From: Hetaerina americana
Lineage: Eukaryota > Arthropoda > Insecta > Odonata > Calopterygidae
Length of the DNA: 64,000 bases
Reading direction: 5' to 3'
Assembly: GCA_022747635.1 (NCBI GenBank)
Contig: JAKTNV010000115.1
Location: 124,001-188,000 of the forward strand
Positions 46,801 to 58,190 of the stretch are shown here, piece after piece. A program made the translations under genes and the position numbers. The notes beneath the pieces were generated by a model. The model saw only the letters and a list, made by a program, of their open reading frames with translations. It made no database searches and was not told the origin of the DNA. Numbering within the stretch: position 1 is the stretch's first letter; each line of letters starts with the position of its first letter.

Positions 46801-48890
46801 TTACTTAGCACGGTATTATTTATCCTACTCCTCGGAGCTAATAGGAGTATGGATGAGTGGCTTTCTTTTCCCGGAAATGCATTACTGCGCTTTGGATTAA
46901 ATACTAGAAATATTCCTGGCACCAGACACTAGTACCAGCCAATGCTGTAATGAATGAACATTAAGGAAATAATATTCCCTAATTCCAACAGCTAATGGGC
47001 TTTGTAATTTCCAACGCGCAGAATTTCTCTTTTACTGTGAAGTCCGGAAAACTAACCTTGCTTGCATTTCTCCATTAAGCTATTATAGCAAAGCTTCCTT
47101 TCACTTAGTCTTGCACGAGTTAACTCACCTTGTTAAGTGAAAAATCAGTTTTTCCGCGGATATAAAGCCTTGAGTGCCATAAAAATGTATAGTTTTACTG
47201 GAAAACTAGTTAAATAATGAAACATTTGGTAGTTAAACCAAAAACTAAAACTCGACGCAGGTACTTAACGTCTATACTTATTTATTGGCCAATACGTGAT
47301 GTTTACTGCTTGGTAATTCAGGATGAATTGAAACATGTTTAGAAATTTAAATTTAAAGTAAATTGTCTAAATTGGAATTCGTGCAGACTTAATTTTCTAC
47401 AACTGCTCTCCATAAAAAATAACTCACTTTTAGGATAAAGGAATGACGTGATAAAATGTTAAATAAAATCAAATACTCAAGGAAACGTGTTTAGTTCAAA
47501 AGTATAGCAAAACAATACATCCTCAGCTCAATTATACACCGCTACTTTGATTCGTGAACTATGAAAATATTTACAAAACTAAAAACTAGCTTCAGTCAAG
47601 TTTCATTTCTGCCCGGTAAATTTATGCGAAAATCTAATGGGTTCGGCTCTAAAAAATGGAAAATGTGCTGCTATGTGTTTAGTTATTTTTAATTGAGGCT
47701 AAGTTGAGTTTGTTTATAGTTTGTATGTAAGTTTGAGATATTTTGAGTTATCGCGATTGCCAAATCCACACTCGCATACGTACACAGACGGGCGAAAATG
47801 TGTTATTGAAACACGTTGGGAAAGCTACCAAAACATGTTAAATTAAAAACGTGAAATAATACTCCATTCTACATAACAGACACACATTAAAGCAATTTCT
47901 CAAATAAAGTCGGTAAAAAAATTTCTCGTCCCTGGTGGAGATTAGCTGAAAAGCAAAATTAATTTCCCCCGTATTTCATGAAATAGGCTTAATGGATGTA
48001 ATGACAGTAACCGCGATTTTATTTCTCCAGATTAATAAATAGACATCATTATCAATTCATCCGAGAGTCATTAGCTAAAATAGATCGAAAATTCCTTTTA
48101 TACTGCCATCACATAAATTAATTTACTTGGTCATCATATCAGATTGAAAACTCCATCCAAAAGTTCGCGATTCACGTCAGAGTGATCGTTTTCTCGAGTT
48201 ACTGACTGGTGAAAAGAGGAGGTATTCAAAAAGGGACGTGGAAAATTTGTCACAAAAGGCTAGAAAGCAGCGCAATAATTTTACGCCCAAATTCCGAGAG
48301 AGAGAGAGAAATAGGCTGGGTGGGAGAATATGGTAATGGAATCCATATCGCTTTTTCGAGATTCAGCAATGACGAAAGTAATGAATATTGCCTCAATTTA
48401 TCGTTATTTCGATATGTTCATATCGCAGAAGTTGAGATTAAAATGACGGGGCCAAGCTTCTTCGGTCGACGGCGTTATCTGAGCTCGGAGTATGAAAATT
48501 CAAAGATTTTTGAATGGAACCTTTCCGAAATCCGCATGAATCTGTGGGACGGAAAGGAAATCTCATGAAATTCTTTCCGTTCGAGTGTGAGAGGCCGATT
48601 TTCCGTCTCCTCATCCGGGCACTTTGAGTGATGAATACGGATCCTCCTCCTCCCTGCGAGGGAAATAACGTCCCATCTTCTAAATGGTCTCCACGCTACA
48701 CCTCCATTTCCTCATCTTAGCCAGCCCTCCATCTCATCCTTCTACAGGACACTAACCTTCCATCGACTACCGACGCATCGTCCATTCCCGCTCGATCATC
48801 CCACGGTGTCCAGGTGTCACAAGGGAAGGACAATCAACGCATGCGTCGAAGCTAATACAGATAAGATGTCACTCGCATTTCAGAAAGTCG
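43886..48890. other. Five kb with no gene recognised
   Basis: Mostly AT-rich. A somewhat GC-richer part at 44150-44650 holds a 165-codon minus frame without domain or splice context. A 119-codon plus frame at 48209-48568 contains a charged, low-hydrophobicity peptide that I do not recognise. Neither is called as a gene. Confidence 0.4.
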
Positions 48891-49005
48891 GAGTCTGACC
48901 TGAAGAAGGTCTCACTGAAGGTAGAAAGCTTAAACTTTCCGCTGTGTGAGTGTCCTTTTACGTGTTCTCTACCAATATTGTTGGTTCAATTGTGCCTTCT
49001 AAATG

Positions 49006-49088
<83 letters not shown>

Positions 49089-49207
49089 GAGTCTCTCTTG
49101 AAGAAGGCCTCTGAGAGGGCCGACAGCTCGAACAATTTATTTACCGTGTGAGTGTCCTTTTAAATGTTTCTATTCTATTCTATTTGTGTTACATTGTGTC
49201 AGCCCAT

Positions 49208-49239
<32 letters not shown>
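48891..49239 (+). repeat. Two tandem hammerhead-like/(TA)n modules
   Basis: Module one: 'acctgaagaaggtctcactg', 'gtagaaagcttaaac', 'gtgtgagtgtccttttacgt', then (TA)n from about 49007 to 49084. Module two: 'ctcttgaagaaggcctctga', 'gggccgacagctcgaac', 'accgtgtgagtgtccttt', then (TA)n 49209-49239. The two units align throughout, about 200 bp apart. In module two GGCC (49106-49109) and GGCC (49118-49121) can form a stem between a TTGAAGA string (for CTGATGA) and GACA (for GAAA). I read them as PLE 3' termini, joined head to tail. Confidence 0.55.
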
Positions 49240-49241
<2 letters not shown>

Positions 49242-51320
49242 CTAATGTATGTTTAGGGGAATAGATTCACTACAGGAATTACTAAGACCCTGATAAAATC
49301 GGTGAATACGTCCTTCGGGATGAAATAAGAAAAAGAGAGAACATCACTGACCGGTTACATTATTCGTTTTCTCCGAACGACACACGAAGTCTTAACAAAA
49401 TAGAACCCAGGCACCAGAATATTTTATTGAAAAAGGAAAATTTGATGATTTAGTGAAACACGGCAATTATTATAAGTATGATACACATAGGTAAGAATGT
49501 TTGCGTCGGTTTGTTTGTGAACTTGTGGAAATTCAGATCGAAATATGAACTTATATGTCTCCATGAATGACTGGTGCATTAACATCTCCCGCAACACGTT
49601 CTCGTGGAGGAATGCGTGATAGTAGGTGTACAGCTCAGGAATGAACGATTAAGTATCATGAAGATCTCTGCCACTGGGATATATAATCACCTACGTAATA
49701 CGTACATAATACGTACGTGATCGATAACTAATTTCTATTTATTCTCTATTTCATTTTACCTAGTGAAATATTTTAAAGTACTTGCCAAAGTTAAAATGAA
49801 AAACTTTGGGAAACAAGTGAAATGTTGTTCAAAGAATGAGCGTCGCCAACGTTCATTTAGGTTCGCATGGAGGTCGTTGATATTTGAAGAGTGGTGATTG
49901 TAGAGCGTTATGCGCCAGTGAATGGAGAGGCCGAAAGCGTGAAGGATGATTTATGGGGAAAATTAAGATAAACCTTTAACTCAAACTATCGTCGAATCAG
50001 GCGAATGGGATTAAAGGTGTCAGAAAAGAAAGTATGAATGATGCGCGAGTGATTTTGAAAGGACACCAAAAAGTGATTGTGGTGGTCCGGACTACGAAAT
50101 GTATCGGAAAGAATGTAAAATTAATGCCTCGAAAAAAAAATAGAAAGTCCACCGAAAATCACTGAAAGGGATGTGTAAAAATTATTTAGTGTTCGTTAGT
50201 GCTAATTAAAAATAAATGTTCTAAAACTTTTTATGTACCCACCCAAAGACTGAAACCACTAAATAATCGCAGCTGTGTTTTAAGAATAAAAGCTGCAATC
50301 GTAAGAGAAGGAGATGTATTCTTGAATAAGATGGTAGAGGAGACATGAATCACCTAGGAGCACTTCACTAGCAAACACTCGAAAAATGCAAGTGTGAAAG
50401 AAAGTGAATTGTCCATATATGCATGGAAGAAAGTGCACTGTCCATGTATGCACCCAGGGATGTGTATTGTGCACTTTTAATTTGAAGAAGGTATGTGCAA
50501 AGGCAAATAGATGAAAGTTGTTCAAGGTTCTGAGTGAATATTGAGTGGATGAAAAGGCGTTGAATGATGACGATGCATGAAATAGTAAAGGGAGTAGGTA
50601 AGAGTGAATAGGACTTTGAGCGGCTTATGTGAAATATTTGCGAAAAAAGGATGCGTATTGTGTCTAAAATTTCCATGCATTAAATGGAGGTAAAGAGATA
50701 CCTGAATCAAGTAGGTGTTACTTAGCTAGATATAGAACATTATGCATTCCTACCTAAGTATACGTTGTTGCTGACGCCTAATTGGCTGAAAGATGATACG
50801 ATCCGTATTGATTTTGTGACTAGATAGAGAAAACGGAATTTGGAGAAAATTCGTCCAAAATCAAGAGTAGATGTAATGGATTAGGATGGAAGTATTATCC
50901 ATTACGATTGTGAACAGTGAAATATTTGAGCAATAGAATGATACTTTACGCCTTGACGGAATGTATGCGAAAGACGATGGAATCAGTGAAATGCAGATGC
51001 TGAAATAAATTCTGTTGGTATAAACTCATATAAACTCATGTTAAATTAATCAATTAATTTTTATGAAAGGTGGAAAATGTACTGAATATAAACGTAAATG
51101 TCCCCGCCTAATTGCATGGTACGCAAACTTGGATACGGCAGAATATACACAATTACTGATTCAATATGATAGCTATTTGATACTGAGTTTGTTTATGCTA
51201 AAATAGTTGAGAGAGGGATGAGATGATCATGAAAGAATGAAAGAAGTATCCTTCGCTGGTTTGAGAAAATATACGAGTCCAATTACCATAGAGTAGATAG
51301 CGTAGACTTCACGTTTATAG
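49240..51320. other. No gene recognised; short imperfect tandem
   Basis: At 50396-50456 there are two imperfect units built on 'aaagtgaattgtccatatat' and 'aaagtgcactgtccatgtat', about 30 bp apart. The 102-codon minus frame across them is a product of that repetition. Otherwise nothing is recognised. Confidence 0.4.
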
Positions 51321-51321
51321 A

Positions 51322-51512
51322 GGATGCCTCGTTAGCTTAATCAGTTAAAGCACTCCGTTGATTGGTTACGGCAAATCGAGGGGAACCAGGTTCGAGTACC
51401 TGTCAAGGCGAATGACTTTTGCGATGTGATAATTCTGCATTTCGATGCTTGTCTACGGATGACTCCGTTAAATTAATTGCTGCAGCACCTCCCGCAATTC
51501 TTTGAATTTTAC
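51322..51512 (+). repeat. tRNA-derived SINE, family S2, full-length but old
   Basis: Plus-strand copy with both head and tail in the same orientation: 'gatgcctcgttagcttaatc' (A box region), 'ccaggttcgagtacctgtca' (B box and T arm), 'aggcgaatgacttttgcgat', and a tail ending 'agcacctcccgcaattcttt'. It has diverged substantially from the copies near 59 kb and carries a small expansion between the boxes. Confidence 0.7.
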
Positions 51513-53250
51513 GACGTACATACCTGTAGCTGAGACAGCGGATACAGTTTATGTAGTAGATTGGTCATGTGGTGGATGTGTGCACTATACCATAGGACGA
51601 AGGCATCAGAAATCTCAAAATCAGAAAAATATCAATGAAACAATTTATGGATGTGAATGGGAACACAGTGCATGGTTAAATTGGACTGAGATTGGATAGG
51701 CAAGTTGTCAATGACAATTAATATTGAAGTGGAATTCGATGATGGAAAAGCGTACAAAGTCCTCTTTTTCACTCACGTCTCTCCTTTTCACAATTGATGG
51801 CCACTGGCAACCCGCTCTTCTAATATTAATATCATTTGTGAACGCGACAGAAATGAATGAAGTATACAAGGACTGGTCAGTAGGGAGGATATCAGCTAAA
51901 GAGAGTAATTTTCCTGAAGTAACCTAAAAGCAAAGTTTTTAAATTCACCTTAACTAAGAGAATACGAGGTCAGCGATTAGTTCGCATGTTTATGTGTAAC
52001 CAAGTTGTTGACATAACTGAAGAAAACAAATCAATATTCACCGATCATATTCGGTCAGAAGCATGACTTGCGTAGCGGACTTATCTTCCAACTTAAAGGT
52101 CGCCTTTCGAATGCTTTTAAAACCATAGGACGGTTTTAAATAAGTTAGCTTTGCTGTTTTGCTCGCGCTTAGAGAAGGAACGAGTTGATTCAATAAAAAG
52201 AGGCCTTAAAATAGCCTTCCCGCATGAATGATATGTAAAATTTTTATCAATTTACATTCATGACACTTATGATTGCTAAATGCCCAATAGCAATACGCTA
52301 TGTCGATTTTTACCAATATTCATTCAAAACTTTATAGTGTTCACGACTTTTATCAGTGACATGCGAAGTTAGGGATTACTATGACTTAGTTATTACGAAT
52401 ACTTGCTTTCAAATGATTAGATAGTTTTCAAAAATAAATGTGTACTGCCGTGAGGCGCTCTTTACTCTCTCCCAGAGTCAAGTTGCTATATGTCATAGAA
52501 TTTGAGCTGGGTAACGGTTAAATTCAATTTAATAAACGAGTTTTATGCACCTTTATTGGATTTGTGAGGCACCCTGTTCTGAAAAGGAAGTGTCCACATT
52601 ATTTCCACGTATTAGAAAAATTACAGAAATATTTAACATTGGAAGTATTCCCAAATTCTTCATGAATTCTTAAGCAACAAAACCTTGAGGGTTTTTCTAC
52701 AATTTTACAAAAATTACACCATTATCTCCAACCAAAGGTTAGGTTTAAGTAATTTTCCAGCATTACGAAATCTTTTTTGCTAAAAGCAAGTGGGTACTGG
52801 CATGGGAATGAACAGACGAACATTTGAGGGAACAAATATGATCAACCGACTATTGCTATTTTTCGAAAACAATCAACTTAATATTTTACTCGTAGGCAAA
52901 CTTTATCGTGACAGAACCGAATGGACACTTTTCCCATATTTTAGTTAGATTTTACCGCTGATATACCAAAAAAAAATACATATAGAGAAGTGACTGCGAG
53001 CAATGTCACATTATATGAAACTCAAGCCAGTATTGATGAAAAATTTCAGAATTCATGTTACGCCACCTCATAACGTCCTGATTATGCCTCGCAAACTTCA
53101 CAAGTGATCTTACATCTCTCGCGAAAAAGCTCGCATTGTTATAGGGCGCAATTATTCACCGCCAACTTGAATATTATAAACTGGAAGGCATCCGCGGAAA
53201 GAATTTGGAGTATTTTTTGTTTTCCGTAAGTAATCGCATGTATTACATTA
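51513..53250. other. No gene recognised
   Basis: AT-rich with frames of up to 67 codons and no recognised repeats. Confidence 0.4.
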
Positions 53251-53251
53251 C

Positions 53252-53665
53252 GTGAGCCGACTGGCCGACGTCGATGACAACATCGCTACTATTGTTGCGA
53301 TGGTTAACGTACAGGTTTCTGACCATGAGGGACCGGATTCGAATCCCGGCGATGACGATAGTAAAAACCCGATCTCTACTTACGGCGCCATATGGAGAGC
53401 ACTTCAAGTTGAGTATGCCGTCCGTCGGACGGAGCTTTTAAATGTGGTGGACCCCTTGACGTGCTTTATTAAAAGTAGGCTAATGCCGACGCCTGATTTC
53501 TCACCACCCTTCCTCGATCCCTTTAACATCCTAACACTACCAAATTACCCACCTATCCCTAATATCGCAAATTATCTCAGCTGGCAGCCGCCTGTCATAA
53601 TAACTATCTCTATACATTACCGCTGTGAGAAACGCAGCCATTCTACGACATTGAGACAAACTGTA
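53252..53665 (+). repeat. tRNA-derived SINE, family S3, copy 1
   Basis: The head includes 'gatggttaacgtacaggttt' and a very good B box in 'gaccggattcgaatcccggc'. The body shares with the 57.9-kb copy the strings 'gagtatgccgtccgtcgg', 'gtggaccccttgacgtgctt', 'agtaggctaatgccgacgcc' and 'tctcagctggcagccgcct'. The 138-codon frame over it is the translation of a SINE and not a gene. Confidence 0.75.
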
Positions 53666-54198
53666 TAATGTAGTTACAGATTAATACATAATCCACTTAA
53701 GCTTTCGCGAGATAAAACTTGGTATCCGGATCTTCGTAGTAATTTAACGCAATTCTGAAGGCGTTCGTTTGTTCTCACTGCGAATTTGTCACGTGGGCGT
53801 ATGGCCTACACCAGAGGCGACGACGAAAATAATTTCGCTCTTTTTGTTATTTCATTTCTTCCAGGAAATTTTGATTTGATATTATTCCTTGAGGCATACG
53901 AGCTAATTTGTAAGCTAAACTCCATTTAACCCCTGTTTCATCTTATCTAAAGCTCTTCAAATCATTTTCCACCACAAAAAACAGACAGATAGTGTATTAC
54001 CTTGGAAAAGAAATGCATGCATTAGCCATACGAGAAGGGTTAAATTGGTTTTTCTGTTACTGATATTAATTTTAGACTCCCGTTTTCAAAAAAATGCGAT
54101 CCTAATTCTGTCAATATTTTTATTTATTTTCAGGACAATCCCATTATATTTATCCGTTAACCAATACCTCCATAAGTAAGTTGAATAATGGCTGAAAT
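53666..54198. other. No gene recognised
   Basis: AT-rich sequence with no supportable feature. Confidence 0.4.
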
Positions 54199-54296
54199 AT
54201 TGAAATTGAAATTAAACCACTTGGCTTTTCCACATAGAAACTATACGTGGAACTTTTACACGTGGAAAAGCCAAGTGGTTTAATTTCAATTTCAAT
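54199..54296. repeat. Perfect 35-bp inverted repeat
   Basis: The arms 54199-54233 and 54262-54296 are exact reverse complements over 35 bp ('attgaaattgaaattaaacc' at the outer left), separated by a 28-bp centre. The inner end 'cttggcttttccacata' also occurs at 34508-34524. The lack of any mismatch suggests a recent insertion or ongoing homogenisation. Confidence 0.8.
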
Positions 54297-54543
54297 ACAA
54301 AGATTTTCCACCAATTGACGCCAGAAACTGTTTTATTTTTAATTATAGGCTGTTTAAATGGGTTGAAAGTGATGAAAATTTTAGCTTCATGCATCCTTTT
54401 GTTTTACAACATAAAACGATGCATTAGTGTTTAATGAGTTATTGCGATGATAATCGTTCAAAGAGAGTAGTTACGGATAGTTTGAAAATGATGGAATTCA
54501 GTTACTTGGGGTGGTCTATGGATGCACTATCTATATGATTTAA
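54297..54543. other. No gene recognised
   Basis: Short stretch between the palindrome and the mariner element; nothing recognised. Confidence 0.4.
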
Positions 54544-54545
54544 TA

Positions 54546-55298
54546 CGAGGGTCATCCGGAAAGTAGTACCCGTTCGTGCCGCATGAAGTGCTGACGACGC
54601 GAGTAGCCGCTGGACGAGGTCAGATAGCTTCAGTGGCTTGTCTGCCTTCTCTGAGCCAAGTTGCGTGACGCTAGCATTGCCTGTGTTGTTTCTGTGATTG
54701 TTTACAATGTTTAAAAAAATTGAGAACGCCGCCAGTTGTGAAGTGAGGGCAGTGATTAAATTCCTCAATGCAAGAAACGTTCGCCCATGTGATATTCATC
54801 GCCAATTAAAGGAGGTGTATGGAGACAATGTAATGGACGAGTCGTCTGTTCGGCGGTGGTGTCGCAACTTCAACATGGGGAGGGGGAACACACACGACGA
54901 TGAGCGTTCGGGGAGACCGTCTCTCATTACAGACCAACTGGTGAGCTCAGTTGACGAATTCGTGAGGAACGATCGGCGCGTCACAATTGATGACATCTGT
55001 GAGCATTTTCCCAATGTTTCTCGAACAATTGTTCATGAAATTGTTAAACACCATCTGCATTATGCAAAAATTTGTGCAAGATGGGTCCCTCGCGTATCTC
55101 AATGAGCTGGCGGCGAAGGACTATGCAGCAGGAATACAGAAACTTGTCACACGTTATGACAAATGCCTTAATTTGCTTGGAGATTATGTTGAGAAGTAGT
55201 TTAAAGTATCCTCTTTCAAATAAATTTTTTTATGTTTGTTAATATTTACTTTTGTGTCTTTATTTCACGAACGGGTACTACTTTCCGGATGACCCTCG
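54546..55298 (+). mobile_element. Mariner-family DNA transposon, internally deleted
   Basis: Terminal inverted repeats of about 33 bp: left starts 'cgagggtcatccggaaagta' and right ends with its exact complement 'tactttccggatgaccctcg'. A TA dinucleotide lies on both sides (54544-54545 and 55299-55300), the target-site duplication expected of Tc1/mariner elements. The element is 753 bp, well short of the roughly 1.3 kb of complete mariners, because the middle of the transposase is gone. With matching ends it could still be mobilised by a transposase made elsewhere. Confidence 0.95.
54698..55199 (+). pseudogene. Mariner transposase, internally deleted
   Basis: The first frame (54698-55105) gives the N-terminal DNA-binding half: an HTH region through NARNVRPCDIHRQLKEVYGD, the SSVRRWCRNF segment, DERSGRPS linker, and a second HTH with VTIDDICEHFPNVSRTIVHE, ending at the conserved ARWVPR. 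It then runs into a stop. In a different frame the C-terminal tail reappears as AAGIQKLVTRYDKCLNLLGD and YVEK, with a TAG stop at 55199. About 180 residues carrying all catalytic Asp residues are missing, and the two parts are out of frame. The encoded protein could bind the ends but not cut. Start chosen at the ATG preceding FKKIENAASC. Confidence 0.92.
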
Positions 55299-55300
55299 TA

Positions 55301-55842
55301 GTAACAACATTAAAAGAATCAGTTACACTTGTGGGGTATGCCCAATGTTGGGCAGTCTCGTTATATTAAAAATTTAACAATCAAAAATATCATGAAGTAT
55401 TTACATATTCCGGATATGGGCAAATTTGCTCATTAAGGTCTAATTTATTCATTTCATGTGGTATTACTATTCAAAGAGTTCGATGCGCAATACCATCTAA
55501 AGTCAATGTCGAAGCGTTTGTCAGAGGGAAATCTTATTCATGGCAAATCTTAATTAATATGGCACCTTGTTTAATTAATTATTTTGGTATGGTTAGGTTC
55601 ATATCTAATTTTAATAGATGTGTAGATGATGAGGCACTTCATAACTGGTTTTTACCCTTGTGCATGCGGAGACGCCGTTTGAGAAGATCTTATTGCCAAA
55701 AGAGGAACCTCAGTCGTTTTCACCGCAATCCAATGAGATCGGAGAGATTTGTTTATCGCGACCTTTGCGCTTGCTGAGACCACTTTTGGATTTCTCGCGT
55801 AATTCGTTAAAAAAGGAGAAAATCGGCCGGTGAAACATGAAA
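55301..55842. other. No gene recognised
   Basis: AT-rich sequence with a 72-codon plus frame of no recognised type. Confidence 0.4.
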
Positions 55843-56045
55843 CCTACGCACAAGGCGGTCGGGACTCGAACCCGTGACCCATGAGTTCACAAGCGTGAGA
55901 CCTATTCAAGCAACAAACCCAGGCCTCAAACTCAAGGAGGTCCCTTGCAGCCATTGATGAGGTTACGGCCCATGCTCGTCTCCGAAGGCCTAGTAGACAT
56001 TTCCCGCGTGGGTCGAACGGGAGACAGACGCTAACGATTTTCCAG
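55843..56045 (-). repeat. Possible tRNA-derived SINE, family unassigned
   Basis: On the minus strand, 'gggtcacgggttcgagtccc' is a strong B box with a self-pairing T arm, and 'tgcttgaataggtctcacgc' lies upstream. The remaining sequence has a second weaker box-like string ('tcccgttcgacccacgcggg'). No second copy is in the window, so I cannot tell a SINE from a tRNA-gene relic; the anticodon arm is not clear. Confidence 0.4.
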
Positions 56046-56754
56046 CTCACGTGGGAGGGAGAAGGGGGAGGGGGCGGAGAATGGGGCTAGGGGAATCTCT
56101 CCGTTGGATAAACTTTCACCCCCGAAATTTTTGCCGTCCTTTCTCATTTATTTCACTCGGTTTTTCCTCATTCCACGAACCCCACAAAAAAAATAATGCC
56201 CTTCCCGCAAAAAAAAGAAGCATCCATTCTCCCGGGGCCTCGAGCCAACCCCCTTCCCTTTCCCCACTCCCCCTTTGTTTCTTAGCGGCGTCCTGAATCT
56301 CTCCGACACCCTCCGCGACATCCGTGCTAAACGAACCCCAAAGCAATAAGAGATTACTCCGAATTTTCCATCGGCCCACTTAATCATTCAATTCGAAATT
56401 TTTTCTGGCCTCCTGATTCCCTTCTTCTCTTTCCGGCATCACCGCGCGAATCCTCCTCGTTTTGATCCCGTGGGAAAAAAACTATACAAACAGCACAGAT
56501 AACATTAAGTGGGTTTCCCTCCAGGTTTCTCACATGGAACGACACTGTATCGAGTCGCGGCTATTCTTTATTGCCGTAAAATTATCATTATGCATTTTAA
56601 CTTCTTAAAGATTAACGGATGAGCAATCTTTATATCCCTTTGGTAGAAACTGTTGCGGCGGAGTAATCAAAACTGTGTCAACAGTTTGGCGAAATGTCAT
56701 GGCTAACCTATAATCATTATCTCAAAACTTGAATTAACAACGACCTTGACATAT
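56046..56754. other. GC-rich block, no gene recognised
   Basis: 56050-56480 is GC-rich with A and C runs. Overlapping frames of 79-87 codons on both strands have no domain. Confidence 0.35.
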
Positions 56755-57250
56755 AGCCTAATGTAATGGCTTTATAAAACTGGAGCGTGGTTTTCTACGG
56801 CGCGGAAACATGTTCGTTGAAGCAAGATAATAGCCGTAGATAGGAGGTTGTTGAAATGCGGGGGTGGAAGAGAATGCAAAAGACAAAATAGACGGAAATG
56901 AAGACAAACTAAGAAGTATGTACTACGCATTGCGGGGGTTGTGGAGAGAAATCCAAAGGATGCCAGAAAAATGGATGCAGAGCATTTTAATTGGCGATGG
57001 ATTGCTGAAGGTTGTGATATAGTGAGATAGATGACTTCAGGCAAACGAGGAAGGGGGATGAAAAGGATTATGGACGGAATGAAAGAAGGTAGAAAGTATG
57101 CGTAGTTGAATATCGGTTTAATCTAGTTTCGGTTCCGGTAATGTTTGTTGAGCGGGGATAAGAAATGTTGGCGTGTCCATCCAAAAGTTTCCTTAAACGG
57201 CTAGTTAAGGCTTACGTTTGCAATTGTGTGAAGTGTCAAAATCCATCAAA
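56755..57250 (+). mobile_element. LINE fragment, copy 9
   Basis: Follows the family order: a decayed version of the ETW block around 'ggcgcggaaacatgttcgtt', 'gttgttgaaatgcgggggtg' (the EAFEMWV block), 'tgctgaaggttgtgatatag', 'caaacgaggaagggggatga', 'atggacggaatgaaagaagg' and a tail reading 'gtgtccatccaaaagtttcc'. Frames are broken by stops. Confidence 0.75.
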
Positions 57251-57464
57251 AACTTCCGCTATGTCGGATAAATTCTTCGTAAAGTTCTTTCAGTATCATT
57301 AAATTTGCCTTTTGCCATATAATATGCCACTGTGCCACTGATATAAAGAACTAGCTCATTCTCCAATATAAACCACTTAAAATTAATCCTCACCATGTGG
57401 GCAACATCTGAATTAGAACTAAAGGATGTAGGAGAGGATTTTTCTAGATGATAATGCATACATA

Positions 57465-57850
57465 TATAGTACCCTGCAAATCAGCGCTGGGGTGTGTGGC
57501 AGGGGGTGACACACCACACTACTTTTGACACAAAATACCTATCCCCCCCTAGCGTGGTCGGACAACATTATCCTGATTCCTTATCGTTCGAGGCGAAAAT
57601 GACGTCGTACATCTCTCTGTTCAACACTTACTCTCTCTAATTTTACTTGCATGATATTAACATAGTACGATGGGGCTACTAATGCATTTTCAACATATTC
57701 GTTGAAGTGACCTTCAAATTCATGCAAGAATCAACCGTAATTTAACGCTCTATCCGTGAGTGATTCCCAACCTATCTCCGCTAATAATTTTATTACGCAA
57801 CTCAGTTTGTCATTACGGCGTTTTACACATCTACGTGCCCTAAGCTGCAC
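57465..57850 (+). repeat. Repeat family X, copy X5
   Basis: Begins 'accctgcaaatcagcgctgg', then 'gtgtgtggcagggggtgaca', and runs through 'ctaatgcattttcaacat' and 'gtgagtgattcccaacctat' to the same right-hand part as X2. It starts about 215 bp after the LINE copy 9 tail. Confidence 0.7.
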
Positions 57851-57890
57851 GGAATCAAATCCGGCAATCAATCTAGCCTAATAGTAGTAG

Positions 57891-58190
57891 TATTTACGGG
57901 AGGCGACCGACAGCTGAGGTCATTTGCGCTATAGGGGATAGATAGGAAAGGATGAAGGGTGGAGAGAAACCCGGCGTCGGTATTAGCCTACTCTTTATGA
58001 AAGGCGCCAAGGGGTCCACAGCTTAACGTCCCATACGACGGACAGCGTACTCACTCAAAGTGCCCTCCACAAAGCACTTCAAGTAGGAATCGAGATACCT
58101 CTGAAAAATATTCAACACCGCCGGGATTTTAACCCGGGCCCTCTGGGCGGTAAGCCAGTACGTTAGCTACCGCACCATCTCGATCCCCCC
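57891..58190 (-). repeat. tRNA-derived SINE, family S3, copy 2
   Basis: On the minus strand: 'gagatggtgcggtagctaac' as A-box region, 'cccgggttaaaatcccggcg' as a mutated B box with an intact T stem, then 'gagtacgctgtccgtcg', 'ccccttggcgcctttcataa' and 'gtaggctaataccgacgccg', and a tail ending near 'cagctgtcggtcgcctccc'. Compared with the 53.25-kb copy it lacks a roughly 20-bp segment of the head and has other small indels. Confidence 0.75.

Noticed and set aside
53252..53668. 138-codon plus-strand open frame as a gene
   Set aside because: It covers exactly the S3 SINE, which has a second copy on the other strand at 57.9 kb.
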